Shown: positions 44,106-54,871 of the stretch, piece after piece
How the letters are laid out: the number at the start of each line of letters is the position of its first letter
Numbering within the stretch: position 1 is the stretch's first letter
Origin: Caecitellus pseudoparvulus
Taxonomy: Eukaryota; Bigyra: Bicosoecida
DNA: 64,000 bases
NCBI GenBank assembly: GCA_965644315.1
Contig: CBFFRQ010000037.1
Coordinates: 1 to 64,000 of the forward strand
Reading direction: 5' to 3'
The notes under the pieces: generated by a model
Database searches by the model: none
The model's input: the letters and a program-made list of their open reading frames with translations, nothing else
What the model was told of the DNA's origin: nothing
Position numbers and translations under genes: made by a program

Positions 44106-47100
44106 ATGTCAAGCGGCCCTGCACCGGACAGCCGCCGGGGGACAAAGCGGCCTCGGGAGCAGGAAGAGTCTTCCGGTTCGTTGTGGCTTGCCGTGAGCTT
44201 GTGGACGGGCACCGCTGCACTCCCTTGCTTGCCGTCGCCAAGCGCAGGCGAGGTGGCCGTGGAGAGTTTGTGGGAGGTGCCGTCACTGTTTGTCATTCTT
44301 CAGGCGCTGCAAGGGCCACTGAAGCTGCAGCATTTTTCCCTGCACGACTTGGAGGTGAGGATAGCGGGAGGCAGCGCCTCGGGGTGCGCTATGCGCGAAC
44401 GGGGGGCTCCTGCGTGCTTCCTGCGCAGGTGGCGCTGCAAGATGTGCAGCACTCGCAGCTGGCTGGCGAGCTGTTCACGAAGCTTGCCCTGGAGACCGCA
44501 GCCGAGCGGGAGATGCTGAAGAAAGGCGAAGGGTGGCCCTATGAACACTGGAGCGCCTACTGCTCGACTCTTCTGGCTCTGTGGTACGCACGGTGGCGGC
44601 ACCTGCGTGCGGTAATTGACATCAGTGACGGGCGCCGTGCAGCTCCCGAAGTGCCCCGCAGCGGGCGGCAGCGGCGATCAGAGCAGGACAGCGGATCAGA
44701 CTCTGACGGTTCCTCGTCCTCCCCCTCCATGATGGAGCTGCCGGTGCCTGAGGCCACCGCTGAGGCCCGTGCCGAGGAACTGGAGTGGAGCGTGTTGTTG
44801 GCGGCGTTTGGGAAGGCCAACCCCCTCAGTCACGGGGGCGTGGCGGAGCTGCCGCTGCTGGGCCGGGTGCTGCTCCTGCACACGCTGGTGTGCTGGCACA
44901 TTGACGACCCAGAGGATGCGCTGTGCGTTGCGCTGGGGGAGGTGGAGCCAGACCTGCTGCGTTGCGTTGCCACTGCCCGCTGTGGCGCCAGCAGTGACTC
45001 CACCCTGCTCCTCACACCTGGCGGCGAGGCAGCTCTGTACACACAGGAGCTGACTCGCTCTGCTGCCGCTGCAGCAGTGCACGTGGGGCGAGCGCTGGGG
45101 GTGGCCGGGGATGGCAGTGACTCGGAGGTCTCTGACGATGACGCGTTCAACATCGGCAACGCAGTGTGGGGTGGGAAGACCCCCGCCCCTGCCGCTGGTG
45201 GCTTCGCTCGCGTTGCCTCTGGGGCTCAAGAGGTGCTGGCTACGCTGGCTGACTGGAAACGCAAGGCCACGACGCGCGGCATGGCAGCGGAGCTGCGTGG
45301 TGCGTTTCCAACGCAGCAGCTGGAGGAAGCCGCGTCCAAGGCTGCAGCAGCTGCGGCGTCGGCGGCAGCGGCGGCAGCTCGGCGGGGGGGGGGGCGGCGA
45401 CGGGCGTCCAGTCGTATCGCGGCGCAGGGAGGGGGGGTCAGGGGGGGATGGGGGGGGGTCCCTCGGCGGCCGCATCGGTGAGCTGCACGAGCACTTCACC
45501 ACTGCTCACTCCACCCGGCAGGCTCTGCTGGACACCGCCCGTGATGCGTTGGCGTGGGGGCCCCTGCTGCGGCAGTATGCGCCCAAGGCTGCTCCCCCCC
45601 GACACACCCCTTCCCAGTACCAGCAGCGCCAAGCTCAGGCCGATCTAGCTGCCCAGGAGGCTGAGGCTGAACGAGCGGCAGAGGAGGCTGCCCGAGCGGC
45701 AGAGGCTGCGGAGGCGGCTGCCATTCGCCAGGTGCGTTCGCGGAAACGCCACGCCATGCGGGAGCAGGCGGAACAAGCGGAGGAGGTTCGCAGTGTTCTT
45801 GCTGCGTGGAGTGAGGCCGCTGGGCGGGGGCAGGGCGAGTCAGCGCCAGGTGACCTGCCTGCGTCAGTGGTGGCCCTGGCGCAGTGCGTTGCAGACGGCA
45901 TGGCTGATGCGTTGGACTCGGCGAGCCAGGATGCCGCCGCGTGGACCCCTCTCAGACGGCACTTGCAGCACTGTGCAGCGTGGGAGGCGGCTGTGCCGCG
46001 TCTGCAGCGCAAGCTGCGGGCCCAGCGTGATGCGTTACGCAAGGCCGGACACGGAACGTCGTCCAGCCTGGCTGCATGGGTTGACTCGTCTGCTGACGCA
46101 TGCCTTGCTGCGTTGCAGGCGTGTGGAGCCCCTCGCCTGGACACCACGTCGCCCCCGCCCCCCTTCAAGGCGTGTGTGGGGGTGGCGCTGCTGCCTGTGC
46201 CACAGGTCCCGCCGTCACCCGAGGCGGTGGGCGGGTTGGCTGCAGCGGTTGCCGAGGCAGACTGCATCGCGAACACAGCCCTGCAGAACACACTGCTGGC
46301 GGAAGTGCAAGGCGCCGTGTCCACTGCCGTGGTGCGTTGGCGGGGGGATGGCGCCCCAGTTCCGCAGCCTGTGGTGACTCCTGCGGGTGCTGGGGCTGTG
46401 GCACCAGCTCATCTCCGACGCCTGGCGCGTGCTGCGTTGGACCTCAGTAGCGCACGAGCGGCACACAGCAAGACTCTGCCGCCGCCCCCAGCTCACCCCA
46501 AGCTCGCTGAGACTGCAGCACAAGTCATGCGGCCTGTGCGGGTGACGGTGCGTTGTGGGGTCATGGAGAACACACGCGTGTTCCGGCGAGGTGGCGCCGT
46601 CTCGGCTGCCTCGCAGCTGGGCAGGGCTGGGCGAGGGGGGGCTCCTGATGCGTTTTGCAAGGCCCTGGACAAGGCTGTGGAGGACGCAGCGGCGTCAGCA
46701 GGCGTGTTCCTGCGTGCAAGGGGGGGGGTGTTGCAGCACACACCCCCCCCCGCGGCCAGCTGGCCCCATGTGTTCCTGGCGCAGCACATGCTGGCGCAAC
46801 GCATGGCGGCGTCAGCAGCTGCTGCAGCGGCGGCGAAACAGGCGCAGTCCGCAGCCCCCGAGACGGGGGGTGGTGGGGGGGCATCAGGCAGCGTCGCAGC
46901 AGTGGCGGGGGGTGGTGCTGGTGTGGGGTGTGCATCTGTTGTGGCGGTGCCGGAGGAGGAGGGGGGGGGGGCCTCCACACGGGCCGGGGCGACCCCCCCT
47001 CCCAGCAGCCGAGGGGGGGCTGCCTCCACCACCAGCACCATCAGTGGCACATCAGCGCCGCCTCCCTCCACCCTGCCGCTGGGTGACTCAGATGAACACA

Positions 47101-47876
47101 CCACCGTCACCACAGCAGCCCTGCCGCCGCCACCCACCCTACCGCCTGCTGTGAGCGTGCTGTCTGTGGCTGGCAGTGTGGGGGGGGGTGGCACGCCGGG
47201 GGGCGTGAGTCCAGGAGTCACCCTGGCCCGCAGCGTTGCGCCACTGACCTCCCGGGATGGCGACAGTGTGGGGGGGGGCGGCGGCAGTCTGGTCAGCGGA
47301 GGGGGGCGGTCACCCCCCCCCTCCACCCCTGGCCTGCACTCCACCCCAGCCGGCATCGTGCCCAGTGCCGCAGGTCTGCCGAGCAAGGCGCCTCACGTGT
47401 CCGCCCCACAGCAGGCCAGTGCCTATGGTGTGCGTCGCCAGAGCGGCGACAGCGCCGGGGGGGGCGGCAGCGGTGCCCTCCGCACTATGGCGCCACCCCC
47501 CGCCGCACCCTTCCCCACCCCCCCCCTGACAGGCCAGGTGTCTGGCGGGGGGGGTGACGGCGACAGCATCATGGCACAGGGCGAGCCGGCGCTGAGCGTG
47601 GGGCAGCCACGGTGGGTGGAGCCCCGACTAGCGGCGACGCTGGCGGCGGGGCCACCCCCCCTCGCACCCCCCTCACACCCCCAGACATCCCCCACACACC
47701 CCCCCTCGCCGCTGGAGGCCACAGGCACGGTGGGCGGGGGAGGGCGCTCCGAAGCACGGACGTTCACCGCTGTCAGCGAGGGGGGGGATGCCAGCACCAT
47801 CGCACCCCCCCTCACGACGGGCGCACAGAGCTCCACAGGCAGTGCTGACCAGGCCTCTGTCAAAGTGAGACGGTGA
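44106..47876 (+). CDS. DDT-domain nuclear protein (chromatin-remodeller-associated type), frame break in poly-G
   Basis: Join 44106-44354, 44429 onward; the intron is 74 nt (GTGAGG, phase 0). The joined sequence LFVILQALQGPLKLQHFSLHDLE plus VALQDVQHSQLAGELFTKL is a DDT helical bundle, found in ISWI/RSF1/BAZ-type remodelling partners. A downstream LLGRVLLLHTLVCWHIDDPEDAL segment resembles the next conserved helix pair. Acidic Ser/Asp stretches and a basic N-terminus fit a nuclear location. Near 45384-45460 the good frame shifts by one: the upstream frame runs to a TGA at 45479-45481, while coding-like sequence (HFTTAHSTRQALLDTARDAL) continues in another frame to 47876. An 11-G run at 45384-45394 and nearby G runs make an indel, sequencing error or unrecognised intron likely. 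The last 420 residues are Gly/Pro/Ser low complexity. Confidence 0.55.
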
Positions 47877-47995
47877 GGTACAATGCAACTTGTATCCCCA
47901 CGGCTGCTGCACCCTCGGCGTCGCTGACGGCGCAGTCTGGGTCGTGTCAAGTCGACATCACCGCAGCTGAGGCAGCTTTGCAACCTCACGCAGCC

Positions 47996-50900
47996 ATGGC
48001 AGGCTCTGGTGCCGGGGCGGCACCACCCACCCTGCGTTTCCAAGTGCGATCACAGGAATCGTCCTGCCCACTTCGTGTGGTTGGCGACTGGGCGGCACTG
48101 GGCACCTGGGAGCCTGAGCGTGGCTTGCCTTTGGCGTGGCACAGCGACAACTGCTCCTGGTGCAGCGAGCCTGTGCAGGCGGGTGAGTGCAGCGTCCAGC
48201 CCACACCCTGTGCACTTCAGGCTCCGCCAGCACCTCTATCTTCGCTCGCATGCTTTGCTGCAGAACATGCGCGGGTTTCATTCAAGGTTGTGCTTGAGGT
48301 GGAGGGCAAGGTTCAGTGGCAGGTGCGGAAATTGACGCCGCCCTCCACGTCGCTGCCATGCACCACGCACACACCTGGTGGGTCCACAGGGCGGTGGAAA
48401 CATCAGTGTCAACTTGGAGACTGTTCCAGAAGAGGATGGGGTGAAGTGGGTGACGGTGGCCTGGGAAGCGGGCGTGCAGGGAGACGAGGTGAGTGCCTGC
48501 AAGTCAGCACCGTGTGCCTCGCCCACACACCCGAGCACACCCCACGCCCCGCGCAGCTGATCCTGGCTGACGAACACCTAGAGCCACATGCAGAGGCACT
48601 TCGTGGGCGGTATGAGCTGTACCAGCAGCTGTGCAACCGCATCAGCGGGGAGTGGGGCGGGTGGGATGCCATGACCAGCGGTTTCACGCACTTCGGCATT
48701 CAACCCTGTACCGTGCAGGCGGGGTGCTTGCCCCCAGGGGGCTCTGTCCCCGTGCCGGAGCTGACAACAGGGCAGGTGTACCGGGAATGGGCTCCGTGCG
48801 CCAAGGCTGTCAGCCTGGTGGGGGACTTCAATGCGTGGGACCCCCATGCGCACCCGTGCACGGTGGACGCCTTCGGGACATGGACCGCCTGGCTGCCCCC
48901 CCGCCCAGACGGTACCCCTCTTGTCCCACACCTGGCCTACATGAAGGCGGCAGTGGTGCTGGCCAGCTCCTCCGCAGTGCCGTCACAGGGGGATGCCGGG
49001 GCGGGGGACGGAGGTGCACCGCCGACACCGCCCAGTGTGCACTTTGCGCCGTCTGCGTTTGTGCACCGTATGCCGGCGTGGGCGCGGTATGCGGAGCTGG
49101 ACAAGGCAGCCTCTGCCTACTGTGCCAGGCACTGGAACCCCGCTCAGTCCTATTCCTGGCAGCACGCCCGCCCCCTGCAAGAGGCGCTGAGAACGGGCGG
49201 CGTCGAGGCGCTGTCCGATGTGGCGGATGTCGGCGCTGGGCACCGCCCTGCTCACGTGCACGTGTCCCTCCCAGCGCACTGTGCCGCCCCAGCACCGTCC
49301 ACGGCAGCAGCGGCACGCTTGAAGTTGTTGAAGCACACACAGCCCCCCAAGCACATTGAGACAGCCCTGCAAGCCGGTGCTGACACCGCATCTCGGGCAG
49401 CCGCCGAGGCCTTCACGCAAGGGTGGGGCAGCACTGCAGGGGAAGCTGCACCAGTAGATGTGCGGCACAGCGCAGGCAGCCTGCGTGTGTACGAGTGCCA
49501 CGTGGGGCTGTGCTGCGAAGAGCAGCGGGTGGGGAGCTATGCGGAGTTCACGGCAAACGTGCTGCCTCGCATCGCGGCTGGGGGGTACACTGCCATTCAG
49601 TTGATGGGGGTCATGGAACACGCGTACTACGCGTCGTTCGGCTACCACGTCACCTCCTTCCACGCCGTCGCATCCCGCAGCGGCACGCCAGACGACTTCA
49701 AAGCCCTCGTGGACACAGCGCACGGGCTGGGCCTGTCAGTCATCATCGACTGCGTGCACTCCCACGCTAGCAAGAACACGGAAGACGGCCTGAACAACTG
49801 GGATGGATCGGGACACCAGTACTTCCACGAGGGGCCCCGTGGCATGCATGCCCAGTGGGACTCCCGCCTCTTCAACTACGAACAGCCGGAGGTGCTGCGG
49901 TTTTTGCTGTCCAACCTGCGCTGGTGGCTGCAGGAGTACAACGTGGACGGCTTCCGCTTCGACGGCGTGACCAGCATGATGTACACACATCACGGCATCG
50001 GTGTCGGCTTCAGCGGCGACTACACAGAGTACTTTGGCCCCCACGCTGACACCGCCGCGCAGGTTTACCTCATGCTCGCCAACACTCTGTGCAAGGCGCT
50101 GGTGGAGCCAGACGGCACGGCACACCCCACCATCACCATTGCAGAGGACGTGAGTGGTATGCCAGGCCTGTGCCGCCCAGTGTGGGAGGGCGGGCTGGGC
50201 TTCGACGCGCGCCTGGCCATGGCTATCCCCGACATGTGGATCAAGCTGCTGAAGGAGGTGCCTGACCCGCAGTGGGACATGGGCCACATCGTGCACACCC
50301 TCACGAACCGGCGCTGGGGCGAGCGCACACTCGCGTTCGCAGAGAGCCACGACCAGGCTCTTGTGGGGGACAAGACTCTCGCCATGTGGTTGTTGGATGC
50401 GGAGATTTACGACGGCATGACGGTGCTGGCGCCGCTGACGCCGCGAGTCAGCAGGGGCATAGCCCTACATAAGCTCATCCGCACCATCACGCTGGTGCTG
50501 GGCGGGGAAGGCTATTTGGCGTTTGCCGGCAACACCTTTGGGCACCCTGAGTGGCTGGACTTCCCGCGAGAAGGCAACGGGTGGTCCTTCGCGCACTGTC
50601 GCCGCCAGTGGAGCCTGGTGGACGACCCACTCCTCCGCTACTCACACCTTGAAGCCTGGGACCGAGCCCTCATGCACACCTGTGCAGAACATCCACTGCT
50701 GAGTGCCCAAGTGCGTCCGCCCGTGCCTGTGAATTCGCCTACTTGCGCCACACTTCCCGCGTGGAACCCGTCCCCCTCCCCGCAGACTCCTTCCTGGATC
50801 TCAGTGAAACACGAAGATGACAAAGTCATTGTCGCCGAGCGTGGCATTGGCACCACAGCTCTTGTCTTTGCCTTCAATTGGCATCCCACCAAGTCCTTTC

Positions 50901-51109
50901 CGGACTACCCCGTGCCTGTGCCTGCTGGCGGCTGTTGGCGCGTCGCGCTGTCTTCAGACGACCCATGCATGGGAGGGCACGACAACGCCCCGTCAGGGAC
51001 GCAGCACCACGCCTTGGGCAGCCCCCTGCACGAGCGCGCAGACCACGTGAAAGTTTACCTCCCGAGCCGCACGGTGATTGTGCTGCAGAGCGTGCCTGCC
51101 GAGGCTTGA
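47996..51109 (+). CDS. GBE1: 1,4-alpha-glucan branching enzyme with N-terminal CBM20
   Basis: Join 47996-48182, 48264-48322, 48390-48488, 48557-50710, 50786-51109 gives 940 residues; introns are 81, 67, 68 and 75 nt. It forms alpha-1,6 branches in starch or glycogen. The first ~115 residues form a CBM20 starch-binding domain (LRVVGDWAALGTWEPERGLPL, then KVQWQ joined to GGGNISVNL). A CBM48-like segment follows (YREWAPCAKAVSLVGDFNAW). The GH13 barrel has YECHVG, DGFRFDGVTSM with nucleophile D584, TIAEDVSG with acid E645, and AESHDQ with D714. Exon 4-5 splicing restores the family's KHEDDKVIV stretch. An insertion of about 100 residues lies before YECHVG. In-frame codons upstream of 47996 overlap the previous stop and lack an ATG. 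Most branching enzymes lack a CBM20. Confidence 0.93.
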   Translation: MAGSGAGAAPPTLRFQVRSQESSCPLRVVGDWAALGTWEPERGLPLAWHSDNCSWCSEPVQAGECSVQPTPCALQAPPAPLSSLACFAAEHARVSFKVVLEVEGKVQWQVRKLTPPSTSLPCTTHTPGGSTGRWKHQCQLGDCSRRGWGEVGDGGLGSGRAGRRGECLQVSTVCLAHTPEHTPRPAQLILADEHLEPHAEALRGRYELYQQLCNRISGEWGGWDAMTSGFTHFGIQPCTVQAGCLPPGGSVPVPELTTGQVYREWAPCAKAVSLVGDFNAWDPHAHPCTVDAFGTWTAWLPPRPDGTPLVPHLAYMKAAVVLASSSAVPSQGDAGAGDGGAPPTPPSVHFAPSAFVHRMPAWARYAELDKAASAYCARHWNPAQSYSWQHARPLQEALRTGGVEALSDVADVGAGHRPAHVHVSLPAHCAAPAPSTAAAARLKLLKHTQPPKHIETALQAGADTASRAAAEAFTQGWGSTAGEAAPVDVRHSAGSLRVYECHVGLCCEEQRVGSYAEFTANVLPRIAAGGYTAIQLMGVMEHAYYASFGYHVTSFHAVASRSGTPDDFKALVDTAHGLGLSVIIDCVHSHASKNTEDGLNNWDGSGHQYFHEGPRGMHAQWDSRLFNYEQPEVLRFLLSNLRWWLQEYNVDGFRFDGVTSMMYTHHGIGVGFSGDYTEYFGPHADTAAQVYLMLANTLCKALVEPDGTAHPTITIAEDVSGMPGLCRPVWEGGLGFDARLAMAIPDMWIKLLKEVPDPQWDMGHIVHTLTNRRWGERTLAFAESHDQALVGDKTLAMWLLDAEIYDGMTVLAPLTPRVSRGIALHKLIRTITLVLGGEGYLAFAGNTFGHPEWLDFPREGNGWSFAHCRRQWSLVDDPLLRYSHLEAWDRALMHTCAEHPLLSAQVRPPVPVNSPTCATLPAWNPSPSPQTPSWISVKHEDDKVIVAERGIGTTALVFAFNWHPTKSFPDYPVPVPAGGCWRVALSSDDPCMGGHDNAPSGTQHHALGSPLHERADHVKVYLPSRTVIVLQSVPAEA

Positions 51110-51841
51110 TGCGCCTGTGTCGTGCAGCGTATACTTTGCACATGTATGTGCCACGAATGAACGGTGTCCATATGCAGCGATGGTCACTGGACTGGGAACC
51201 TTGTCTCGTATGGCCGCTTGAGCTTCTGTTCAGCGCACAGCAGCACCTGGCTCGTGTGGTCGATGTCCAGGGCTTCAACATCATGGAGCGGAAGCTATGC
51301 TTCGCGTGAGGCCGGCGAGCCAATTGCTTGCAATTCTTGATGATGGCACAGTAGCTCTATATTTTCTACTTTGGCACTTCGTCGTGTGGTGTGGGCCGTG
51401 GCACGTGCGTTGGCGTTTGGTCTGGCGTGCCAGGAGCGATGTGCTGTGGCAAAGTACAGTCCAGCGCGAATAAAACAATACAGCTATGAACGAGTTAATC
51501 GTGCAATGCGTCAAGTCCACAACGGCGATTTCCTTGTTTTCCCCTTGTGGCTATTGCGTTCTCGTCTTCGTGGTCTCTTTTCGGGTCACTGAGTGCTGAA
51601 ACACCAGCGCAGCGCAGCGCAGGCGCAGGTGGTTCCATCCCTTCCACGCACCGCTCGGAAGGTCGAAGGAGGGAAAGGATTCCTTTATACTTTTCTTGCG
51701 TTTCCAGGGCTCTTCTTCATCTTGCGTTCGGGCTGTGCGCAGCACCAGTGTGGCATGCTGCTGGGTGCGGAACTTCAAACCACGCCTCATGCGAGCGCCA
51801 GCGTCTGCCGCGCTGCATGGCATACCTCATCGCTGTTCAAG
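51110..51841. other. Intergenic region upstream of the LRR gene
   Basis: About 730 bp of composition more mixed than the coding regions. The LRR reading frame is open from 51593 but has no ATG before 51842 that precedes the signal peptide sensibly. No other feature is recognised. Confidence 0.4.
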
Positions 51842-54604
51842 ATGACTTCCAATTCGTTAGGTTTCGGATGCTTCTGGGCGGCCCTTGTGCTCTGCATGTC
51901 CATTGCACTAGCACCTGTTTGCGTCCAGGCTCAGGGAGTGCCGCTCTGCTGCCAGGTGGCCAATGCGACACTGGTCAGCTGCAGCAGCTGCACAGAGGAA
52001 CACAGCCTCACCATCGCGTGCACTGAATGTACCGCTTTCAGCTCAGCTGCATTCGCCGGGCTTGATAGTTTGAGAGAGCTTTTCATCCAAGGCAACCCAC
52101 AGCTGGAGAATTTCCCTGCTGGTCTGCTAAGTGGGCTGGACAAGTTGAAGGAGCTCTACATCCAAGAGAACCCACAGCTGGAGAGTGTACCTGCTGGCCT
52201 GTTGAGTGGGCGAGATAACATGCAAAAGCTCTACATTCAGGACAACGCACGACTTGCAGGCCTTCCCGCTGGCCTGTTGAGTGGTCTAGTGGGCTTGGAA
52301 ACTTTGGACATCCAGGGCAACCCACAGATTGAAAGCCTCCCCTCAGACTTGCTGGGCTCCACGCAACGACTGCAAGATGTGGTTCTCAAGAACAACTCAG
52401 CCCTGGCCTCCATCCCAGAGGCGTTCTTGAACGAACAGACAGAGTTGAGGACGCTGGTTATTTCCCTGAACCCCAGCCTGCTCTCAGTTCCAGGTGGGCT
52501 CTTGCGTGATACTGCCGCCTTGACTTCTTTCGAGCTCAGAGGCAACACCGCCCTGTCTTCTCTGCCATTTGACTTCTTCGGTACTCTTGGCCTGCTTGAG
52601 GAGGTTGAAATCGGATACCAGCCAAATCTCAACCCCTATCCAGTCCAGAATCTGAGCGGACTGCCATCTCTGGCTCAGCTGCGGTTGGATCAAGAGATAT
52701 CGGTAGATGGTGGCGAGTGGCCGCGTTTTTCAAGTCTAAGGGATTTGTACTTGGTCAGTGACTCAACAAGGACCCAGTTTTCCTCGCCTTTCTTCTCCAA
52801 CTTGTATGACCTCGAGGCGCTGACAATTGCACAGCACTCAGGGCTGACGTATTATGCCGATCACATGTTCAGTGAGCTTGAGAACCTTGAAACTCTGCGA
52901 TTGTTGGACAACACCAACGTATTCCGGGTAGAGCCCAACGCGTTTTACAGCTTACCACGAGTTCGCCACATTGTCATCACATGGCATGAGCGCCTCACTC
53001 GGCTTCCTACTGGTATCTTTGATGATTTGGGTCGGCTTTCAGTGATTGTTCTGCGGAGCATCCCCTTAATCCGAGAGCTGCCCATGTTCTTTTCGAAAGC
53101 CAATCCGAAACTGCAAGTCTTGAGCTTGTCAAGAAACGAACTTTTGGGGTATCTCCCTGCAGGGTGCCTGGAAGGCTTGGCCGACTTGCACAGTGTATAT
53201 GCGACAGGCAGCCCGCTGGGCACGTCTTGCCGAGCTGCTCCGACTGAAAGGTTGAGCTGCTATATGCAGAGCACTGGTGTGGCGAATGGAACAACGCACG
53301 TGTGCATGTGCGAGCCCTGTCCGCTACCACACGTTCCCACTATCCCCAATCTGACCTGTGAGAGCATCGGGGGCTGCAGCAACTTATCAGGCAACTCTAC
53401 CATCATACTCCGTGCAGATGGGTTCGTACTCTGTTCCGCGGCCGACTCTTGCGTCGACTCCACGTTCTACTGTGAATCCGGGCCAGCTGAAGCTGCGTGC
53501 CGCATCCACTGCGACGGGCCGGGCTCCTGTCAGGATTTGTACCTTTACGGCTCGTGGCTGTGCAGCTCAGGCTCCTGCCCTGACTCCCAAATAGTCCCCT
53601 GTTTTGGCTGGAGCCCAGGATCGAGCCCGAGTCCTTCTTCGTTTCCGTCCCATACACCCACTGGCACACCTTCGGCCTCAGCCTCGGTACCTGCGCCAAG
53701 CACAGCGCCACCATCTCCGACCGTCTCTCCTGCAGCCACACCAAACATGAACCCCTCTTCTCCGCACAGGAACACGTCATCTGGAGGCGGACAGGTATCT
53801 AGGCAGTCTGACTCTGACGCACTGCCAGCTCCAGTGCTAATCACGCTCCTTGTTGCCTTGCCAGTTGTGCTTATGGTGGTGGCTGTGAGCTTGGGCTGGT
53901 GTTGCGGCTGCTATCATCCGCGCTGGTTGAGCTGCTGTCGAGGGGACACGCGCAAGGGCAAGCAGCCGACTGCCCCGCAAGCAGGCTCGGAAGAGGGCGT
54001 CCAGATGAACCCCATGCGCTCACTAGCAGTCTCGAGCGGTATCGCAGACGGCCTCATGTCCCTTGCAACGCTGGCTGAATGTCTGGCGCCAGACGAGTAC
54101 GACGCGGTGGAGGCGTGGGCTGCAGAGGCTGGTGTGTCCTGGGAGGGCTCCCGCCTTGAATGGAGCAACGCAACAGCGCAGGCGTCTGATTACGCTGTGG
54201 TGCGCGGCGTCGCAAGCATGGCCATGGCGGGTCAAGTGGCCGTTCGGGCAGCAGCGGCACGAGCAGCAGGTGCGACAGCCAAAGCTCTGCAAGGAGCTCG
54301 CATGCAAGGGCACCTTAAAGAGGCAGCTGCAGCAGGGGTGGGCAGTCAAGCTCGGCTGCTGCATGTTGGCGGCGTGGCCGTGCCGCCAAAACTGGCAGCA
54401 CTGCTCATCAGACACGCGCGCCGGGCATCAGCTGGCATCCAAGAGCGGCAGGCGCCACACCTGCCAACACACTTGATGAGCGCTGCCAGCCCTTTGGCTG
54501 CAGTGGCTCGAATGAAGGGGGCCAAGGCGACGTATGGTGGCCAGCAGCGCAAACGGGCGTTCAGCCGCGTAGCCAGCTCGTCTCGGAGAACGAGGGGGAA
54601 GTGA
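51842..54604 (+). CDS. LRR single-pass surface protein (receptor-like)
   Basis: A single exon encodes 920 residues. The signal peptide is at 1-31 (FWAALVLCMSIALAPVCVQAQ). A short Cys pair region is followed by leucine-rich repeats at ~70-458 with a 24-residue period (LRELFIQGNPQLENFPAGLL); the first four units are nearly identical. Then come a Cys-rich module (~460-586, about 20 Cys), a Ser/Thr/Pro stalk (~588-656), a membrane helix (VLITLLVALPVVLMVVAVSLGW, ~663-684) followed by Cys/Arg residues, and a ~230-residue Ala-rich cytoplasmic tail ending in basic residues. No kinase, TIR or death domain is recognised in the tail. A role in recognition or adhesion is inferred from architecture. The start was chosen to give the signal peptide a sensible N-terminus. 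Confidence 0.85.
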   Translation: MTSNSLGFGCFWAALVLCMSIALAPVCVQAQGVPLCCQVANATLVSCSSCTEEHSLTIACTECTAFSSAAFAGLDSLRELFIQGNPQLENFPAGLLSGLDKLKELYIQENPQLESVPAGLLSGRDNMQKLYIQDNARLAGLPAGLLSGLVGLETLDIQGNPQIESLPSDLLGSTQRLQDVVLKNNSALASIPEAFLNEQTELRTLVISLNPSLLSVPGGLLRDTAALTSFELRGNTALSSLPFDFFGTLGLLEEVEIGYQPNLNPYPVQNLSGLPSLAQLRLDQEISVDGGEWPRFSSLRDLYLVSDSTRTQFSSPFFSNLYDLEALTIAQHSGLTYYADHMFSELENLETLRLLDNTNVFRVEPNAFYSLPRVRHIVITWHERLTRLPTGIFDDLGRLSVIVLRSIPLIRELPMFFSKANPKLQVLSLSRNELLGYLPAGCLEGLADLHSVYATGSPLGTSCRAAPTERLSCYMQSTGVANGTTHVCMCEPCPLPHVPTIPNLTCESIGGCSNLSGNSTIILRADGFVLCSAADSCVDSTFYCESGPAEAACRIHCDGPGSCQDLYLYGSWLCSSGSCPDSQIVPCFGWSPGSSPSPSSFPSHTPTGTPSASASVPAPSTAPPSPTVSPAATPNMNPSSPHRNTSSGGGQVSRQSDSDALPAPVLITLLVALPVVLMVVAVSLGWCCGCYHPRWLSCCRGDTRKGKQPTAPQAGSEEGVQMNPMRSLAVSSGIADGLMSLATLAECLAPDEYDAVEAWAAEAGVSWEGSRLEWSNATAQASDYAVVRGVASMAMAGQVAVRAAAARAAGATAKALQGARMQGHLKEAAAAGVGSQARLLHVGGVAVPPKLAALLIRHARRASAGIQERQAPHLPTHLMSAASPLAAVARMKGAKATYGGQQRKRAFSRVASSSRRTRGK

Positions 54605-54871
54605 ACCTGCACACATGTGCGGGAGAGAGGCAGCTACAAGGGGACATGCAGTGTACTTTCAATACACCTCGTAGGTGCTCTGGTCGCCAAGTGGCTGCTC
54701 CTTGTTTTGCGACGCCCCTGTGTGTTGCAGGGCCCAGGAACTGCCGCGGGCACAGGCGTTGGCACTACCGTTACGGCGCAGCAGGAAGGGTCTCGGGTGC
54801 CGTGCATCTGAGGCGAGGCCCGACGCTGGTCAGGGCACTCCACGAGCATCCGTGAGGTCTGGAGTAGTAGC

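Noticed and set aside
43637-44296. 219-codon minus ORF between the methyltransferase and DDT genes
   Set aside because: It overlaps the DDT first exon antisense and shows no recognisable domain.
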